A stretch of 64,000 bases of DNA from Candidatus Gastranaerophilales bacterium (GTDB taxonomy: Bacteria > Cyanobacteriota > Vampirovibrionia > Gastranaerophilales > Gastranaerophilaceae), in assembly GCA_944325575.1 (NCBI GenBank), contig CALVAR010000003.1, positions 42,976 to 106,975 of the forward strand. Direction: 5' to 3'. Under the pieces are notes generated by a model. That model worked only from the letters and a program-made list of their open reading frames with translations. It searched no databases and was not told where the DNA came from. Position numbers and translations under genes: made by a program. This document shows positions 17,303 to 25,665 of this stretch, piece after piece. How positions within the stretch are numbered: the stretch's first letter is position 1; each line of letters starts with the position of its first letter.

Positions 17303-19010
17303 TTTAAAACTCGATATAAATATTCCCGATGTATCGAAAAAAACAAAGGCAAATTCAAAAAATTCAGTAAACACAAAAGAGTACTCTTTAAACAATTTTG
17401 ATAATATTAATATTGTCAAAGCCGTAAAAGAAAAAACTGTAAAATCCGAAACGATAAAGACAACAAAGCTGGATGAATACCAGCTTTCTGCAGTTGAAAA
17501 TACTGCAAAAAAATTGTTAATAACTGCAGGTCCGGGGTCAGGGAAGACAACTGTGCTTACAAAGCGTATTGCTTATTTAATTAAAGAAAAAAATATCCCC
17601 GCAAAGAACTGTCTTGCCGTAACTTTCACAAGAAAAGCGGCACAGGAGCTAAAAGACAGACTTTCCGTACTTCTTGACGAACAACAAGCACAAACAATCA
17701 GCATCCATACTTTTCACTCTTTATGCTTTTCCATATTAAAAGAGAATTACACACAGGCAGGATTACCACAGGATTTTAGAGTTATTACGGAAGAAGAGAA
17801 AGCGCTTTATAACAATGACATACCGGATAATATGCCGGTATTTGATGATTTAATTGAACTAACAATAAAACTTTTCGAAAATCATCCGGAGATTCTTAAG
17901 GAATATCAAACAAAATTTAAATATATCTCGGTAGATGAATATCAGGATATTGATGAAAATCAGTATAAGCTTATAAAAATGCTTGCAACAAATGATACAA
18001 ATATGTGCATTATAGGAGACCCTAATCAGGCAATATACGGTTTTAGAGGAGGAGATTCAAAATTTTTCAATAATTTTACACAAGATTATCCTGATGTTGA
18101 AACGGTTAATTTAAAAAATAATTACCGCAGTGCAAAAGATATAGTTAATGCCTCTAATCAGATGATAGAGTCTTTCAACACAATTTCAAAATACAGCGCA
18201 ATAAATAATAAAATTACTATCCATACAGCACCTACGGAAAAATCCGAAGCTGAGTTTATGGTAAGCACAATTGAAAATCTTATAGGCGGTCACAATCTTT
18301 TTTCAATTGATTCTGATAGAACAGACGGACAAAGCGATGATTTCTCTTTTGGAGATATTGCCATACTTTACCGGACATCGCTTCAATTAAAACCAATTGA
18401 AGAAGCACTTATAAGATCGGGTATGCCTTTTGTAAAACTGTCAGATGATTTATTATTCACAAAAAAAGCAATAAGAAATCTTCTGAAAAATCTCAATGAC
18501 AGCACAAGCATAGCTGAACAGATTAAGCATCTAAAAAATGATTTTAAAGAAGAAATTGATTCTTTTATATGGGAATATTTAGAAAAACTTGCAATTGAAT
18601 GCAACAGCAAAAATGATTTTATACACGAAGTATCATTGCTGAAAGAATCGGACACTATAGATGCACGTGCGGACAGAATTTCTTTAATGACGTTGCATTC
18701 TTCAAAAGGATTGGAATTCAACTGCGTATTTATTGCAGGACTTGAAAACGGGTTGATTCCTTTATACAAAGCTGAAACAGGAAAAGAACTTGAGGAAGAA
18801 AAAAGACTCTTGTATGTAGGTATGACAAGAGCAAAACAACTGTTGTTTTTAACAAGAGCAAAAAAGCGCCATATATTCGGAAAAATGGAAGACAGAGAGA
18901 TATCCCCATTTTTAGAAAAAATAGAAAATGATTTACTCAAGCTTACGACTTTTGATAAAGAATATAAAAAAGCAGATAAAGAGAACGTAAACCAGCTAAG
19001 TTTATTTTGA
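17286..19010 (+). CDS. UvrD-like SF1 helicase, likely expressed as fusion with the EndoQ-like protein
   Basis: The frame is open from 17286; the first standard start is TTG at 17514 (498 aa). That TTG is an unlikely start, because the helicase Q-motif LDEYQLSAVENTAKKL lies just upstream of it (17469 onward). Helicase motifs: ITAGPGSGKTTVLTKR (Walker A), AVTFTRKAAQELKDRL, VDEYQDIDENQ (DExx), GDPNQAIYGFRGGDS, NYRS, MTLHSSKGLEFNCVFIAG and LLYVGMTRAKQ. It is smaller than UvrD/PcrA and lacks much of the 1B/2B subdomains. The family unwinds DNA 3' to 5' using ATP. The upstream linker (residues 1-60 of the open frame) is Lys/Asn/Ser-rich. As I recall, EndoQ and UvrD-like modules are fused in some bacteria, which supports one protein here. 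Confidence 0.85.
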   Translation, partial: KKNSVNLKLDINIPDVSKKTKANSKNSVNTKEYSLNNFDNINIVKAVKEKTVKSETIKTTKLDEYQLSAVENTAKKLLITAGPGSGKTTVLTKRIAYLIKEKNIPAKNCLAVTFTRKAAQELKDRLSVLLDEQQAQTISIHTFHSLCFSILKENYTQAGLPQDFRVITEEEKALYNNDIPDNMPVFDDLIELTIKLFENHPEILKEYQTKFKYISVDEYQDIDENQYKLIKMLATNDTNMCIIGDPNQAIYGFRGGDSKFFNNFTQDYPDVETVNLKNNYRSAKDIVNASNQMIESFNTISKYSAINNKITIHTAPTEKSEAEFMVSTIENLIGGHNLFSIDSDRTDGQSDDFSFGDIAILYRTSLQLKPIEEALIRSGMPFVKLSDDLLFTKKAIRNLLKNLNDSTSIAEQIKHLKNDFKEEIDSFIWEYLEKLAIECNSKNDFIHEVSLLKESDTIDARADRISLMTLHSSKGLEFNCVFIAGLENGLIPLYKAETGKELEEEKRLLYVGMTRAKQLLFLTRAKKRHIFGKMEDREISPFLEKIENDLLKLTTFDKEYKKADKENVNQLSLF

Positions 19011-19029
19011 AAAAAAAGATATACTAATA

Positions 19030-19038
19030 TGCTATAAT
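19030..19038 (+). promoter_or_regulatory. Extended -10 promoter element
   Basis: TGCTATAAT in the context AATATGCTATAATTTTTTTT, followed by AAAGGAG and the ATG of the vWA gene 20 bp downstream. The same extended -10 with nearly the same flanks occurs at 28298-28306. No good -35 is placed at 17 bp, as is usual for extended -10 promoters. Confidence 0.6.
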
Positions 19039-19057
19039 TTTTTTTAAAGGAGATTAT

Positions 19058-19993
19058 ATGCAAAAAATAATTATTGCACTTTTTTTGATGACAGCATTTT
19101 CTCTGACTGCTTTTGCTGCGAAATATAAAGTTAATACAAGCGGTCAGGTAACAGCACCGACAGGACAGGTGCAAAAAGGCAGTGTATTAAATCAACAAAC
19201 AAATATATACAACAACTATTACGCCCCGCAATACGTAAACAGCAAACAGGTGCTGCAAGCCCAGGTGAGTGTAATAGATATAGTTATGGACTATTCCGGA
19301 AGTATGTATAACTGGACAAACGAAGCAAAAAACTCTATGTCTCAAATCATTGCCCAGCTGCCTGCATCTACAAGTATCGGTTTTAGGGTTTTCGGGCATA
19401 ATGGCATGGCAGGTTCCAACAATCTATACAACCCGTACAAACCTGCTCTTGCAAAAGTACAAAGCATAATCAAATCGGCAGGAGGCAAATATAAAGTACA
19501 AACAAAATCCGATGAATATCTCGGTTCTATTACAGGCTCCTGCTCAGCCACTGCACAGGTAACTCCTGTTGCAACCAATAACTTAACAGCGCTTTTATCA
19601 GGAATGAATTCCATTTATCTTGGCGGTTCAACACCTCTTACTTACGGCCTGTATCAGGCAGTAAATCAAGACTTTTCAGGAATATCAACACAAATACCCA
19701 AAAAGATAGTGCTCATTACAGATGGCGGTGAAAACTGCGGAGGCGACCCTTGTGAATTTGCAAGAGAACTTGTAAGAAAAAGAAATGACATACACATAGA
19801 TGTAGTTCTTGTATCTTCTACGTCTCAAAAGCTTAGATGTCTGGCTGACACAACAGGCGGAAAAATGTACACAACAAACGACTTATCAAGTTTTTCCAAT
19901 ATATTGATAGAGTCTATGCAGACACCGCCTGCACAGATACAAATGCCGGAACCGGAGAAACCGCAGCAGAATTACGAATATATTGATGATTGA
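19058..19993 (+). CDS. Secreted von Willebrand factor A domain protein
   Basis: 311 aa with a cleavable signal peptide (IIIALFLMTAFSLTAFAA, cut near residue 21). The vWA domain spans ~70-285 with an intact MIDAS: DIVMDYSGSM, the conserved Thr in GGSTPLTYGL, and VLITDGGENCGGDPCEFA. Four or more cysteines (GSCS, NCGGDPC, RCLADT) suggest disulfides outside the cytoplasm. The C-terminus is Pro/Gln-rich. MIDAS domains bind Mg2+ and protein partners; a partner cannot be named. AAAGGAG precedes ATG. It is monocistronic by context and is separate from the vWA protein at 23.5 kb, which is membrane-anchored. Confidence 0.85.
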   Translation: MQKIIIALFLMTAFSLTAFAAKYKVNTSGQVTAPTGQVQKGSVLNQQTNIYNNYYAPQYVNSKQVLQAQVSVIDIVMDYSGSMYNWTNEAKNSMSQIIAQLPASTSIGFRVFGHNGMAGSNNLYNPYKPALAKVQSIIKSAGGKYKVQTKSDEYLGSITGSCSATAQVTPVATNNLTALLSGMNSIYLGGSTPLTYGLYQAVNQDFSGISTQIPKKIVLITDGGENCGGDPCEFARELVRKRNDIHIDVVLVSSTSQKLRCLADTTGGKMYTTNDLSSFSNILIESMQTPPAQIQMPEPEKPQQNYEYIDD

Positions 19994-20018
19994 TACAAAA
20001 CTGCTGAAAAAAATATTT

Positions 20019-21041
20019 TTAATATAAATTAACTTCAAAATTACCGCCCGACATTTTGACGGATAATTTTAATGTCTGATTTTTATATGCAGCAGGAGGC
20101 GTTTTATAGCTCGGTGTATTCATCATAGCAGAATACACAGCATCATTTAAACTGTCATTAATTGATTGCTGTGAAAAAGCCCTATTAACCAGATTCCCAG
20201 ACGAATCAATTTTAAAACTTACAACACAACTGCCGTCTCCAACAACATTTACAAAATTAATATTTGATGCAATTTTATTACGAAGGCCTATTTTGTAATT
20301 TTGATACTCTTTCTGCATTGCAGCTGTATTCACTGCGGGCTGTGCAGACGGTTTTGCTGATACTTTCTTTGTCACGGAAGAAGATTGTTTAGCAGCTGTA
20401 GCATTAGATTTATTAGTGGTATTAGTTTTTACATTGGTATTAGAAGTTGTTGTTTTTGCGACAGTCTTTTTAGGCGCAGCAGCCTTATTGGCAGAAGAAG
20501 TCTTCTTTGCAGTTGATGATGGTTTGTATGTATTATAAGCCGGTGTTGAAGCCTTTTGATTATACACATTAGATTTCCGCACAGGTGCAGATATTTGATT
20601 TTTTACATTGTTATATGTATTGATTACATCAGACACTATCGGAATAGATTGGGACTGTTGTTTATTAGCAACTGTATTACCAGTTTTTTTAATTTTTGAT
20701 TCTATCCATATTTCATCAATTGAAGGTATGTTTTTATTAGCAATTTTATTGTTTGCTGCTTTATTCTCTGACGTTGATTTATCCTCATCAGGGCCAATAT
20801 CTATAAATAAAAGAGAAATAATTGACAAAATAATACAAAGCGCTAATATAAGCACAGACTTTTTATCAATAGACCCCTGAACGGAACTTTTGCTTGCAGG
20901 ATTTTGTTGCTCATAACGGATATATGAAGGAGCCGCTTTAGGCGGATTATTATCTGGCATTATTTCAAATGTATCATTTCCGCAATCACAATAATCAGGT
21001 TTTTGGCTAAAAGTTTTTCCGCACTCGCTGCACTTATACAT
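20019..21041 (-). CDS. Zinc-ribbon membrane protein with TonB/TolA-like C-terminal domain
   Basis: 340 aa. The N-terminus is a zinc ribbon (CSECGKTFSQKPDYCDCG; Cys at 4, 7, 18 and 20). Then come a Pro-rich cytoplasmic stretch, one transmembrane helix (SVLILALCIILSIISLLFI, ~62-80), a long Ser/Thr/Ala/Lys linker (~100-245) and a C-terminal domain (~245-340) with the TonB_C/TolA_C pattern: YKIGLRNKIASNI, GDGSCVVSFKIDSSGNLVN, LNDAVYSAMMNTPSYKTPP. The layout (inner-membrane anchor, extended periplasmic linker, C-terminal domain for an outer-membrane partner) is that of energy transducers. The cytoplasmic zinc ribbon is unusual for this class. Last gene of a six-gene operon, 2 bp after its neighbour. 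Confidence 0.75.
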   Translation of the reverse strand: MYKCSECGKTFSQKPDYCDCGNDTFEIMPDNNPPKAAPSYIRYEQQNPASKSSVQGSIDKKSVLILALCIILSIISLLFIDIGPDEDKSTSENKAANNKIANKNIPSIDEIWIESKIKKTGNTVANKQQSQSIPIVSDVINTYNNVKNQISAPVRKSNVYNQKASTPAYNTYKPSSTAKKTSSANKAAAPKKTVAKTTTSNTNVKTNTTNKSNATAAKQSSSVTKKVSAKPSAQPAVNTAAMQKEYQNYKIGLRNKIASNINFVNVVGDGSCVVSFKIDSSGNLVNRAFSQQSINDSLNDAVYSAMMNTPSYKTPPAAYKNQTLKLSVKMSGGNFEVNLY

Positions 21042-21043
21042 AA

Positions 21044-21904
21044 CTAATTCCTTACCTTTTCTACATCCTTAAAATCAGCCGGAGTACTGTATTTCGTCTG
21101 TGCAGATATTTTCCAGCCGCCCTCTACAGTAGTACTGATTCTGTTAGACCCCTGCGGGAAATTTAAAATAGATCTGCCCTGATAGCTTCTGATAACAGGA
21201 GCAATATACTGTATGGCAAATGGAGTAAACGACGGATTTGTTGACCACGTTTGTATATTCATAACCTTGCCATACTTATCAACATCAAATTGAAATCTAA
21301 ACACAGTCCCTTGAGGCACAATAGGAAGCTTAACATCTCGCATAATTTGATTCTGTATGTCAGAGCGCCATTTATTCCATTTTATCAATTCCAATTCTTC
21401 TGCTTTTTGTTTCTGCACGGCAGTTGTCTGTACAGACTGTTTTGCGGCTGCAGGCTTAGTTTGAGTAGCAGCAGTTTTTTTAGAAACCGTTGTTTGAGTT
21501 TTCTTTACCTGAGTCGTTTGCTTTTGCACTTTTTTAGTGTTTGTACTTACCTGTTTTGGTTGAGTTTTTGTATGAGTTGTAACTGTCGATTTAACAGGAG
21601 TAGTCTTTACTGATTTAACAGAAGACTTAGTTTGCACTGCAGTATTACTCATCTTTTTGGGTACCACAGAAACAGTTGTATTTTGATTTGTGTTAGAAAC
21701 TACATTTTTTACTGTTCTTGTTGTTTGAGTATTAGTTTTTGTGGGCAAAACCTTTGTTTCCACTTCCGGCTTTGTATCCTGCACCAGCTCATAAGCAGAA
21801 TCATATATCATAACCTGCTTGTGCATTTGCGGCGGGAAACAAACAACAAACATAGTATAGAGTATTATAAATAATGTAATTATAATCGATATTATTTTAT
21901 ACAA
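21044..21904 (-). CDS. TonB/TolA-like inner-membrane-anchored protein
   Basis: 286 aa. An N-terminal membrane anchor (IISIIITLFIILYTMFVVCF) is followed by PPQMHKQ, then ~120 residues of Thr/Lys/Val/Gln-rich linker (KTQTTVSKK-type repeats). The C-terminal domain from ~185 has the TonB_C pattern: WNKWRSDIQNQIMRDVKLP, FRFQFDVDKYGKVMNIQTWS, PFAIQYIAPVIRSY. TonB-like proteins pass proton-motive energy from an ExbBD-type motor to outer-membrane proteins. The anchor motif PQMHK also occurs in the 68-aa first gene of the operon, so the two are related. No ExbD is visible; the polytopic protein encoded just upstream is the only candidate motor partner. Confidence 0.75.
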   Translation of the reverse strand: MYKIISIIITLFIILYTMFVVCFPPQMHKQVMIYDSAYELVQDTKPEVETKVLPTKTNTQTTRTVKNVVSNTNQNTTVSVVPKKMSNTAVQTKSSVKSVKTTPVKSTVTTHTKTQPKQVSTNTKKVQKQTTQVKKTQTTVSKKTAATQTKPAAAKQSVQTTAVQKQKAEELELIKWNKWRSDIQNQIMRDVKLPIVPQGTVFRFQFDVDKYGKVMNIQTWSTNPSFTPFAIQYIAPVIRSYQGRSILNFPQGSNRISTTVEGGWKISAQTKYSTPADFKDVEKVRN

Positions 21905-21920
21905 AATTTTATCTCATCCG

Positions 21921-23516
21921 TTAATTATCTATTTTTGCAATTAATTCCTCACATGCATACATCTCAAATTTTGTCTGACTTAGCATATAAGTTTCTGCAA
22001 GAAGTAATGCTGTCGGTACAAGTGCAGCAACAGAACTCAAAAACATACCGCTTAAGTCACCGCCCATTTCCTGCATAAAGTATGAAATATTCATTGAAAA
22101 CTCAATAAATATAATACAAATACCTATAATAAATGAACGGCGCATTTCTGTATCAAGTTTGCGCACACCCTGCAACCCGTATATTTCAACGCCATGTTGT
22201 ATATAGTTGCTGAAACCGTCATTTTTCAAAACATTAGACGCCTGAATTTTTTTATTGCAGAAAAATGCATTAACAAATGCAAAAAATGCAAATATTATCA
22301 AGAATGTAGCCAGTACAAGAAATATCGGACTGAATCTCAAACCTGATATTCTTATCCAGCCTGCCGCTTCAGGGAAACACATTGCCAAAGTGTTAGAAAC
22401 GCCATAAGCAAGGAACGGAGCAGTTAAAATACCGAGTATTATTTCTCCTACGGATTTTAACTGAAGCATAAACAGCTTGTCTTTTATATTTCCGATTCTT
22501 GTGTTGCTTAAGTTATTAATAAAAAGCTCAATCCATTGCTGATAAGCTTTTACGACCCTTTCAAAATCTTCTCTGTACTCATATTTGTCCAGTTCCTGTG
22601 AGTATACAATATTGCTATATTTAAAATATCCGCATGCAATAGCCAGAGCAACACAGGATGCGGTAAAGAACAAAGACATAAATACCGCAAAAAACGGCAT
22701 AGTTTTTGCAGACAAATAATATAACAAGTTTATTACGTATACGCCGACAAAAAACAACAACGGAACTATTATCATAAACTTTTCCGCAAATGCTGAAGCA
22801 GAAGATGATTTATCCGTCTTATTGTTTAGATATAAGAACATACCCTGTTTTAACGTAAGACCTATTGCATACAAAATCGCAGAGTATATAATTGTAATTC
22901 TCATATTAATAGGCATTTGTATAAAACTTGCAGCATCTTTCAATGGCAAACCCGTCAAATATCCTGATAGACCAAATGCAAGTATAATAGATGCCGCAAA
23001 TAATGAGATATGCATAAATACACCTGTTTTAGAATTCATGGATATCTTATGTTTCAATTCATTTATTTTATATGCAACCTGCTTAATAATTGAAACTCTT
23101 ACCTTTTCTATCTCCGCTTTTCTTTTTTCAATTTTCATTTTTACGGCAGAGTTTTTATCTTCAAATATTATTTCATTATCATTAACAGGAGGTAAATCCG
23201 TGTTTGTTTGATTTTGAACAGATGCTTCTTCCGTATGTTTTATTGTAATAAATTCATCAGTGCCCTTTATCATTATCTTGCACATATTAGTAAACTCTAA
23301 TTGTGCACTTAGCGGCTGTCCCTTGAATAACAGCATGTCACAATTAAGCGGATTTGATAAGCGGCAAACCTTGGTATTACTATCGTATTGAAGAGTTAAT
23401 ACATAATCAAAGCCAAAGTTTATGCAACAATCACCCGTACGACCGGATGTAATATTAAGAACATCTCCTGAATTAAAAGTTTGTTGAAATTTTTTTGTAA
23501 TAATAGTAAACGTCAT
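21921..23516 (-). CDS. Polytopic membrane protein of unknown function, N-terminal beta-rich domain
   Basis: 531 aa, not recognised. Residues ~1-100 are predicted beta-rich and soluble (VLNITSGRTGDCCINFGFDY, VLTLQYDSNTKVCRLSNPL), loosely like an FHA-type fold. A Lys/Glu helix (~118-160) follows, then about eight hydrophobic segments, roughly at 170, 205, 250, 275, 365, 395, 460 and 485. The last pair (MFLSSVAALVPTALLLAETY then a polar tail) is reminiscent of the pore helices of MotA/TolQ/ExbB proteins, but the match is too weak to assign. It lies 9 bp after the vWA gene and 16 bp before the TonB-like gene, so a motor or scaffold role in that operon is a reasonable hypothesis. Confidence 0.65.
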   Translation of the reverse strand: MTFTIITKKFQQTFNSGDVLNITSGRTGDCCINFGFDYVLTLQYDSNTKVCRLSNPLNCDMLLFKGQPLSAQLEFTNMCKIMIKGTDEFITIKHTEEASVQNQTNTDLPPVNDNEIIFEDKNSAVKMKIEKRKAEIEKVRVSIIKQVAYKINELKHKISMNSKTGVFMHISLFAASIILAFGLSGYLTGLPLKDAASFIQMPINMRITIIYSAILYAIGLTLKQGMFLYLNNKTDKSSSASAFAEKFMIIVPLLFFVGVYVINLLYYLSAKTMPFFAVFMSLFFTASCVALAIACGYFKYSNIVYSQELDKYEYREDFERVVKAYQQWIELFINNLSNTRIGNIKDKLFMLQLKSVGEIILGILTAPFLAYGVSNTLAMCFPEAAGWIRISGLRFSPIFLVLATFLIIFAFFAFVNAFFCNKKIQASNVLKNDGFSNYIQHGVEIYGLQGVRKLDTEMRRSFIIGICIIFIEFSMNISYFMQEMGGDLSGMFLSSVAALVPTALLLAETYMLSQTKFEMYACEELIAKIDN

Positions 23517-23525
23517 CAGATTATC

Positions 23526-24197
23526 CTACCTTCCGATTGCTTCTAAAAGTCTTCTTTGTGATTTGTTAACGGTAATTTCATTAACAATTATCAGCTTCTT
23601 TTCCCCCAGAACAGGGTTTAATTTTGTCTTTACATAATCAAGTTTTTCCGGATCAGCATAAGCAAACATCATAGAAATTTCCGGAATATATTTTTTTACA
23701 TTTTTTACATTTTGCGGCAATGTCTCCCAATCAATTTGTTTGGAAGCATCGCCTTCGTTTTCCAAATCACCGATTACAACAACAGAGGGAGTATAGCCTT
23801 CTTTTTTCATTGTAAGACAATGCCCGAATGCTTTTTTAATAGCTTCTCCATAGGCAGTACCATATTCCTTGCTGTCATATTGCGTAAACTGATTCAATGC
23901 CTTAGATATACCTGAACCGTCAGTTGGTGCGCCTTCGTAAATTAAATATGATTTTTCTGAAACCCTCAAAATCTTAATCGCATCCTCAGGATCAAGTATT
24001 GAACAAATCGACTTCAAATATTTAATTTCTTCATCTAGTTTATTTTGATTGGACGCAGATGCATCAACAACAAAAATAACAGCAGCAGGTTTAAATTCAT
24101 CAATTTTTATATTTTTTAATGCACAAAAAATCAATTTAATAAGTATTGAAGCAAATAATATAATAATTCCAACAATAATTAATCTTTTTTTATTCAT
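23526..24197 (-). CDS. Membrane-anchored von Willebrand factor A-like protein
   Basis: 223 aa. One N-terminal transmembrane helix (LIIVGIIILFASILIKLIF) precedes a vWA-type domain: AVIFVVDASASNQNKLDEEI (MIDAS DxSxS as DASAS), EGAPTDGSGISKAL, and VVVIGDLENEGD for the third metal-binding loop. The conserved MIDAS Thr seems replaced in the GTAYGEAI stretch. It is predicted to face the periplasm. It sits in the middle of the six-gene operon, 17 bp from the secreted protein upstream and 9 bp from the polytopic protein downstream. A role in assembling an envelope complex is inferred from context only. Confidence 0.7.
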   Translation of the reverse strand: MNKKRLIIVGIIILFASILIKLIFCALKNIKIDEFKPAAVIFVVDASASNQNKLDEEIKYLKSICSILDPEDAIKILRVSEKSYLIYEGAPTDGSGISKALNQFTQYDSKEYGTAYGEAIKKAFGHCLTMKKEGYTPSVVVIGDLENEGDASKQIDWETLPQNVKNVKKYIPEISMMFAYADPEKLDYVKTKLNPVLGEKKLIIVNEITVNKSQRRLLEAIGR

Positions 24198-24214
24198 AAA
24201 TATTCCTCTATATC

Positions 24215-25261
24215 CTAATAACTCAAAACTACCGACAAAGGACTGGCAAGTTCAACTTCCATATCCGTATAAGCCGGTATTTCTGCATCAACGCCTTTTT
24301 CTATCACATTAGTAGCCAGTGCACCGCCGCCTCCTATACCGGCACCGATTATTGCACCTGTTGCAAGATCAGAAGCATCACCGGTTATAGCCGCAATCCC
24401 AAGGCCCAAAAGAGCACCTATAGCAGCATAAGCCAGAGTTGAAGTTACAACTTTCTTTACTTTACCTTCGTTTGTAACATTAAACTCTATCGGGTCTGTG
24501 GTAATCTTATAAGTTTTTCCTTTAGGAGTAACCAGATTATTAAACACAATCTTAACAGAACCATTTCTTGAACCTAATTTTGCACGATTGGCTTCTGATA
24601 GTGATCCGTATAATAGACTGCCCTGCTGGGCAACTACACAATTTTTATACACCCAGTCACTTTTTAATACAGCTGTTACAGAATCACCCTTCAATGCCGT
24701 AGCCGTATTAATTGCGCCCTGCAGATATACATCCATTTTTGTACCTTTTGGAATTTTACCCACAAAACCCTTAAGAGTGGTATTGTCTTCTTTTTTTACA
24801 GCAGCAGTTTGCTGATAAACAGCCGGCTTTGGAGTTTCAAAAGTATATTTCGTTTTTTCTCCGGTAATTGTTTTTTGCACTATTTTTGAAAAATTTGTCA
24901 GATGAGATGCATCTTCTGATTTTTCATAAACAATATCCAGATTTTTTATTAGTTTTAAAACCTTTTTATGGATTTTTTTGCTTGAATCATCGGATTCAAA
25001 ATAATAAAACAGATTTTTGCCGCTCTGCTGCAATACTATTGACACATGCCTGTCAGGTTTTTTGGAAGAAACGGAATACACGGAATAAACAGCATTTTTA
25101 TTCTTTATCTCGTAAGAATTTCCTATTAAAACTGCCTCAACCTGAGGTATCAATGTGTCTTTTTTAACATCTTTCAAATAGTTAAGCTCACTGAAAGCAA
25201 AACAAACATTTGCCGAAAAAATATATACAATACACAATATAAAAGCAATGTACTTTTTCAT
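24215..25261 (-). CDS. Secreted protein with TrbI/VirB10-like beta domain and glycine-rich segment
   Basis: 348 aa with a signal peptide (YIAFILCIVYIFSANVCFAF). Residues ~35-135 form a region of unknown type. Residues ~165-270 contain GKIPKGTKMDVYLQGAINTA, GDSVTAVLKSDWVY, QQGSLLYGSLSEAN and IVFNNLVTPKGKTYKITTDP, a beta-rich pattern like the periplasmic C-terminal domain of conjugation TrbI/VirB10 proteins. A Gly/Ala hydrophobic stretch (AAIGALLGLGIAAITG, GAIIGAGIGGGGALATN) follows, possibly membrane-inserting. Related proteins are at 58215-59381 and, more distantly, 60162-61031. Second gene of the six-gene operon. Confidence 0.65.
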   Translation of the reverse strand: MKKYIAFILCIVYIFSANVCFAFSELNYLKDVKKDTLIPQVEAVLIGNSYEIKNKNAVYSVYSVSSKKPDRHVSIVLQQSGKNLFYYFESDDSSKKIHKKVLKLIKNLDIVYEKSEDASHLTNFSKIVQKTITGEKTKYTFETPKPAVYQQTAAVKKEDNTTLKGFVGKIPKGTKMDVYLQGAINTATALKGDSVTAVLKSDWVYKNCVVAQQGSLLYGSLSEANRAKLGSRNGSVKIVFNNLVTPKGKTYKITTDPIEFNVTNEGKVKKVVTSTLAYAAIGALLGLGIAAITGDASDLATGAIIGAGIGGGGALATNVIEKGVDAEIPAYTDMEVELASPLSVVLSY

Positions 25262-25264
25262 CCG

Positions 25265-25471
25265 CTATTTCTCCCTGACCTTAGTAGTGGTTATTTGCTT
25301 TGTCACAGTAGTATCGCCATTAGAATTAATTTTTATTATGTGTTTAATTATACTGAATTCAAAGGGCTTGTGCATTTGCGGCCTGACAACACAAAAAACA
25401 ACTGTAACAAGCAGCACGCACACAGCTAGTGATATTGATAAAATTTTTAAATTCAATCTGTCAGAAGACAT
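25265..25471 (-). CDS. Short single-pass membrane protein, truncated relative of the TonB-like anchor
   Basis: 68 aa. One transmembrane helix (ILSISLAVCVLLVTVVFCVV) then RPQMHKPFEFS and a short Thr/Lys-rich tail. The TM-PQMHK arrangement matches the start of the TonB-like protein at 21044-21904, but the linker and C-terminal domain are absent. AAAGGAG lies 13 bases ahead of ATG. First gene of the six-gene operon; it ends 3 bp before the secreted protein's start. It could be a regulatory subunit or a decayed paralogue. Confidence 0.65.
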   Translation of the reverse strand: MSSDRLNLKILSISLAVCVLLVTVVFCVVRPQMHKPFEFSIIKHIIKINSNGDTTVTKQITTTKVREK

Positions 25472-25665
25472 ACCCGGCTCATACTCCTTTTAGAAAAATT
25501 ATACTATATTTTCTTCATTTTTCGTAGTTCATAAATAGTATTTTATTATTAATAAAAATTATAATTCTAATAATCATAAAAAGCTAACTGAGCTAATACT
25601 TCTTAAGAAAATTAATATACTTTTAGAGAATAGTTATAAAAGAATCAAAAAATAATATAATTCTT

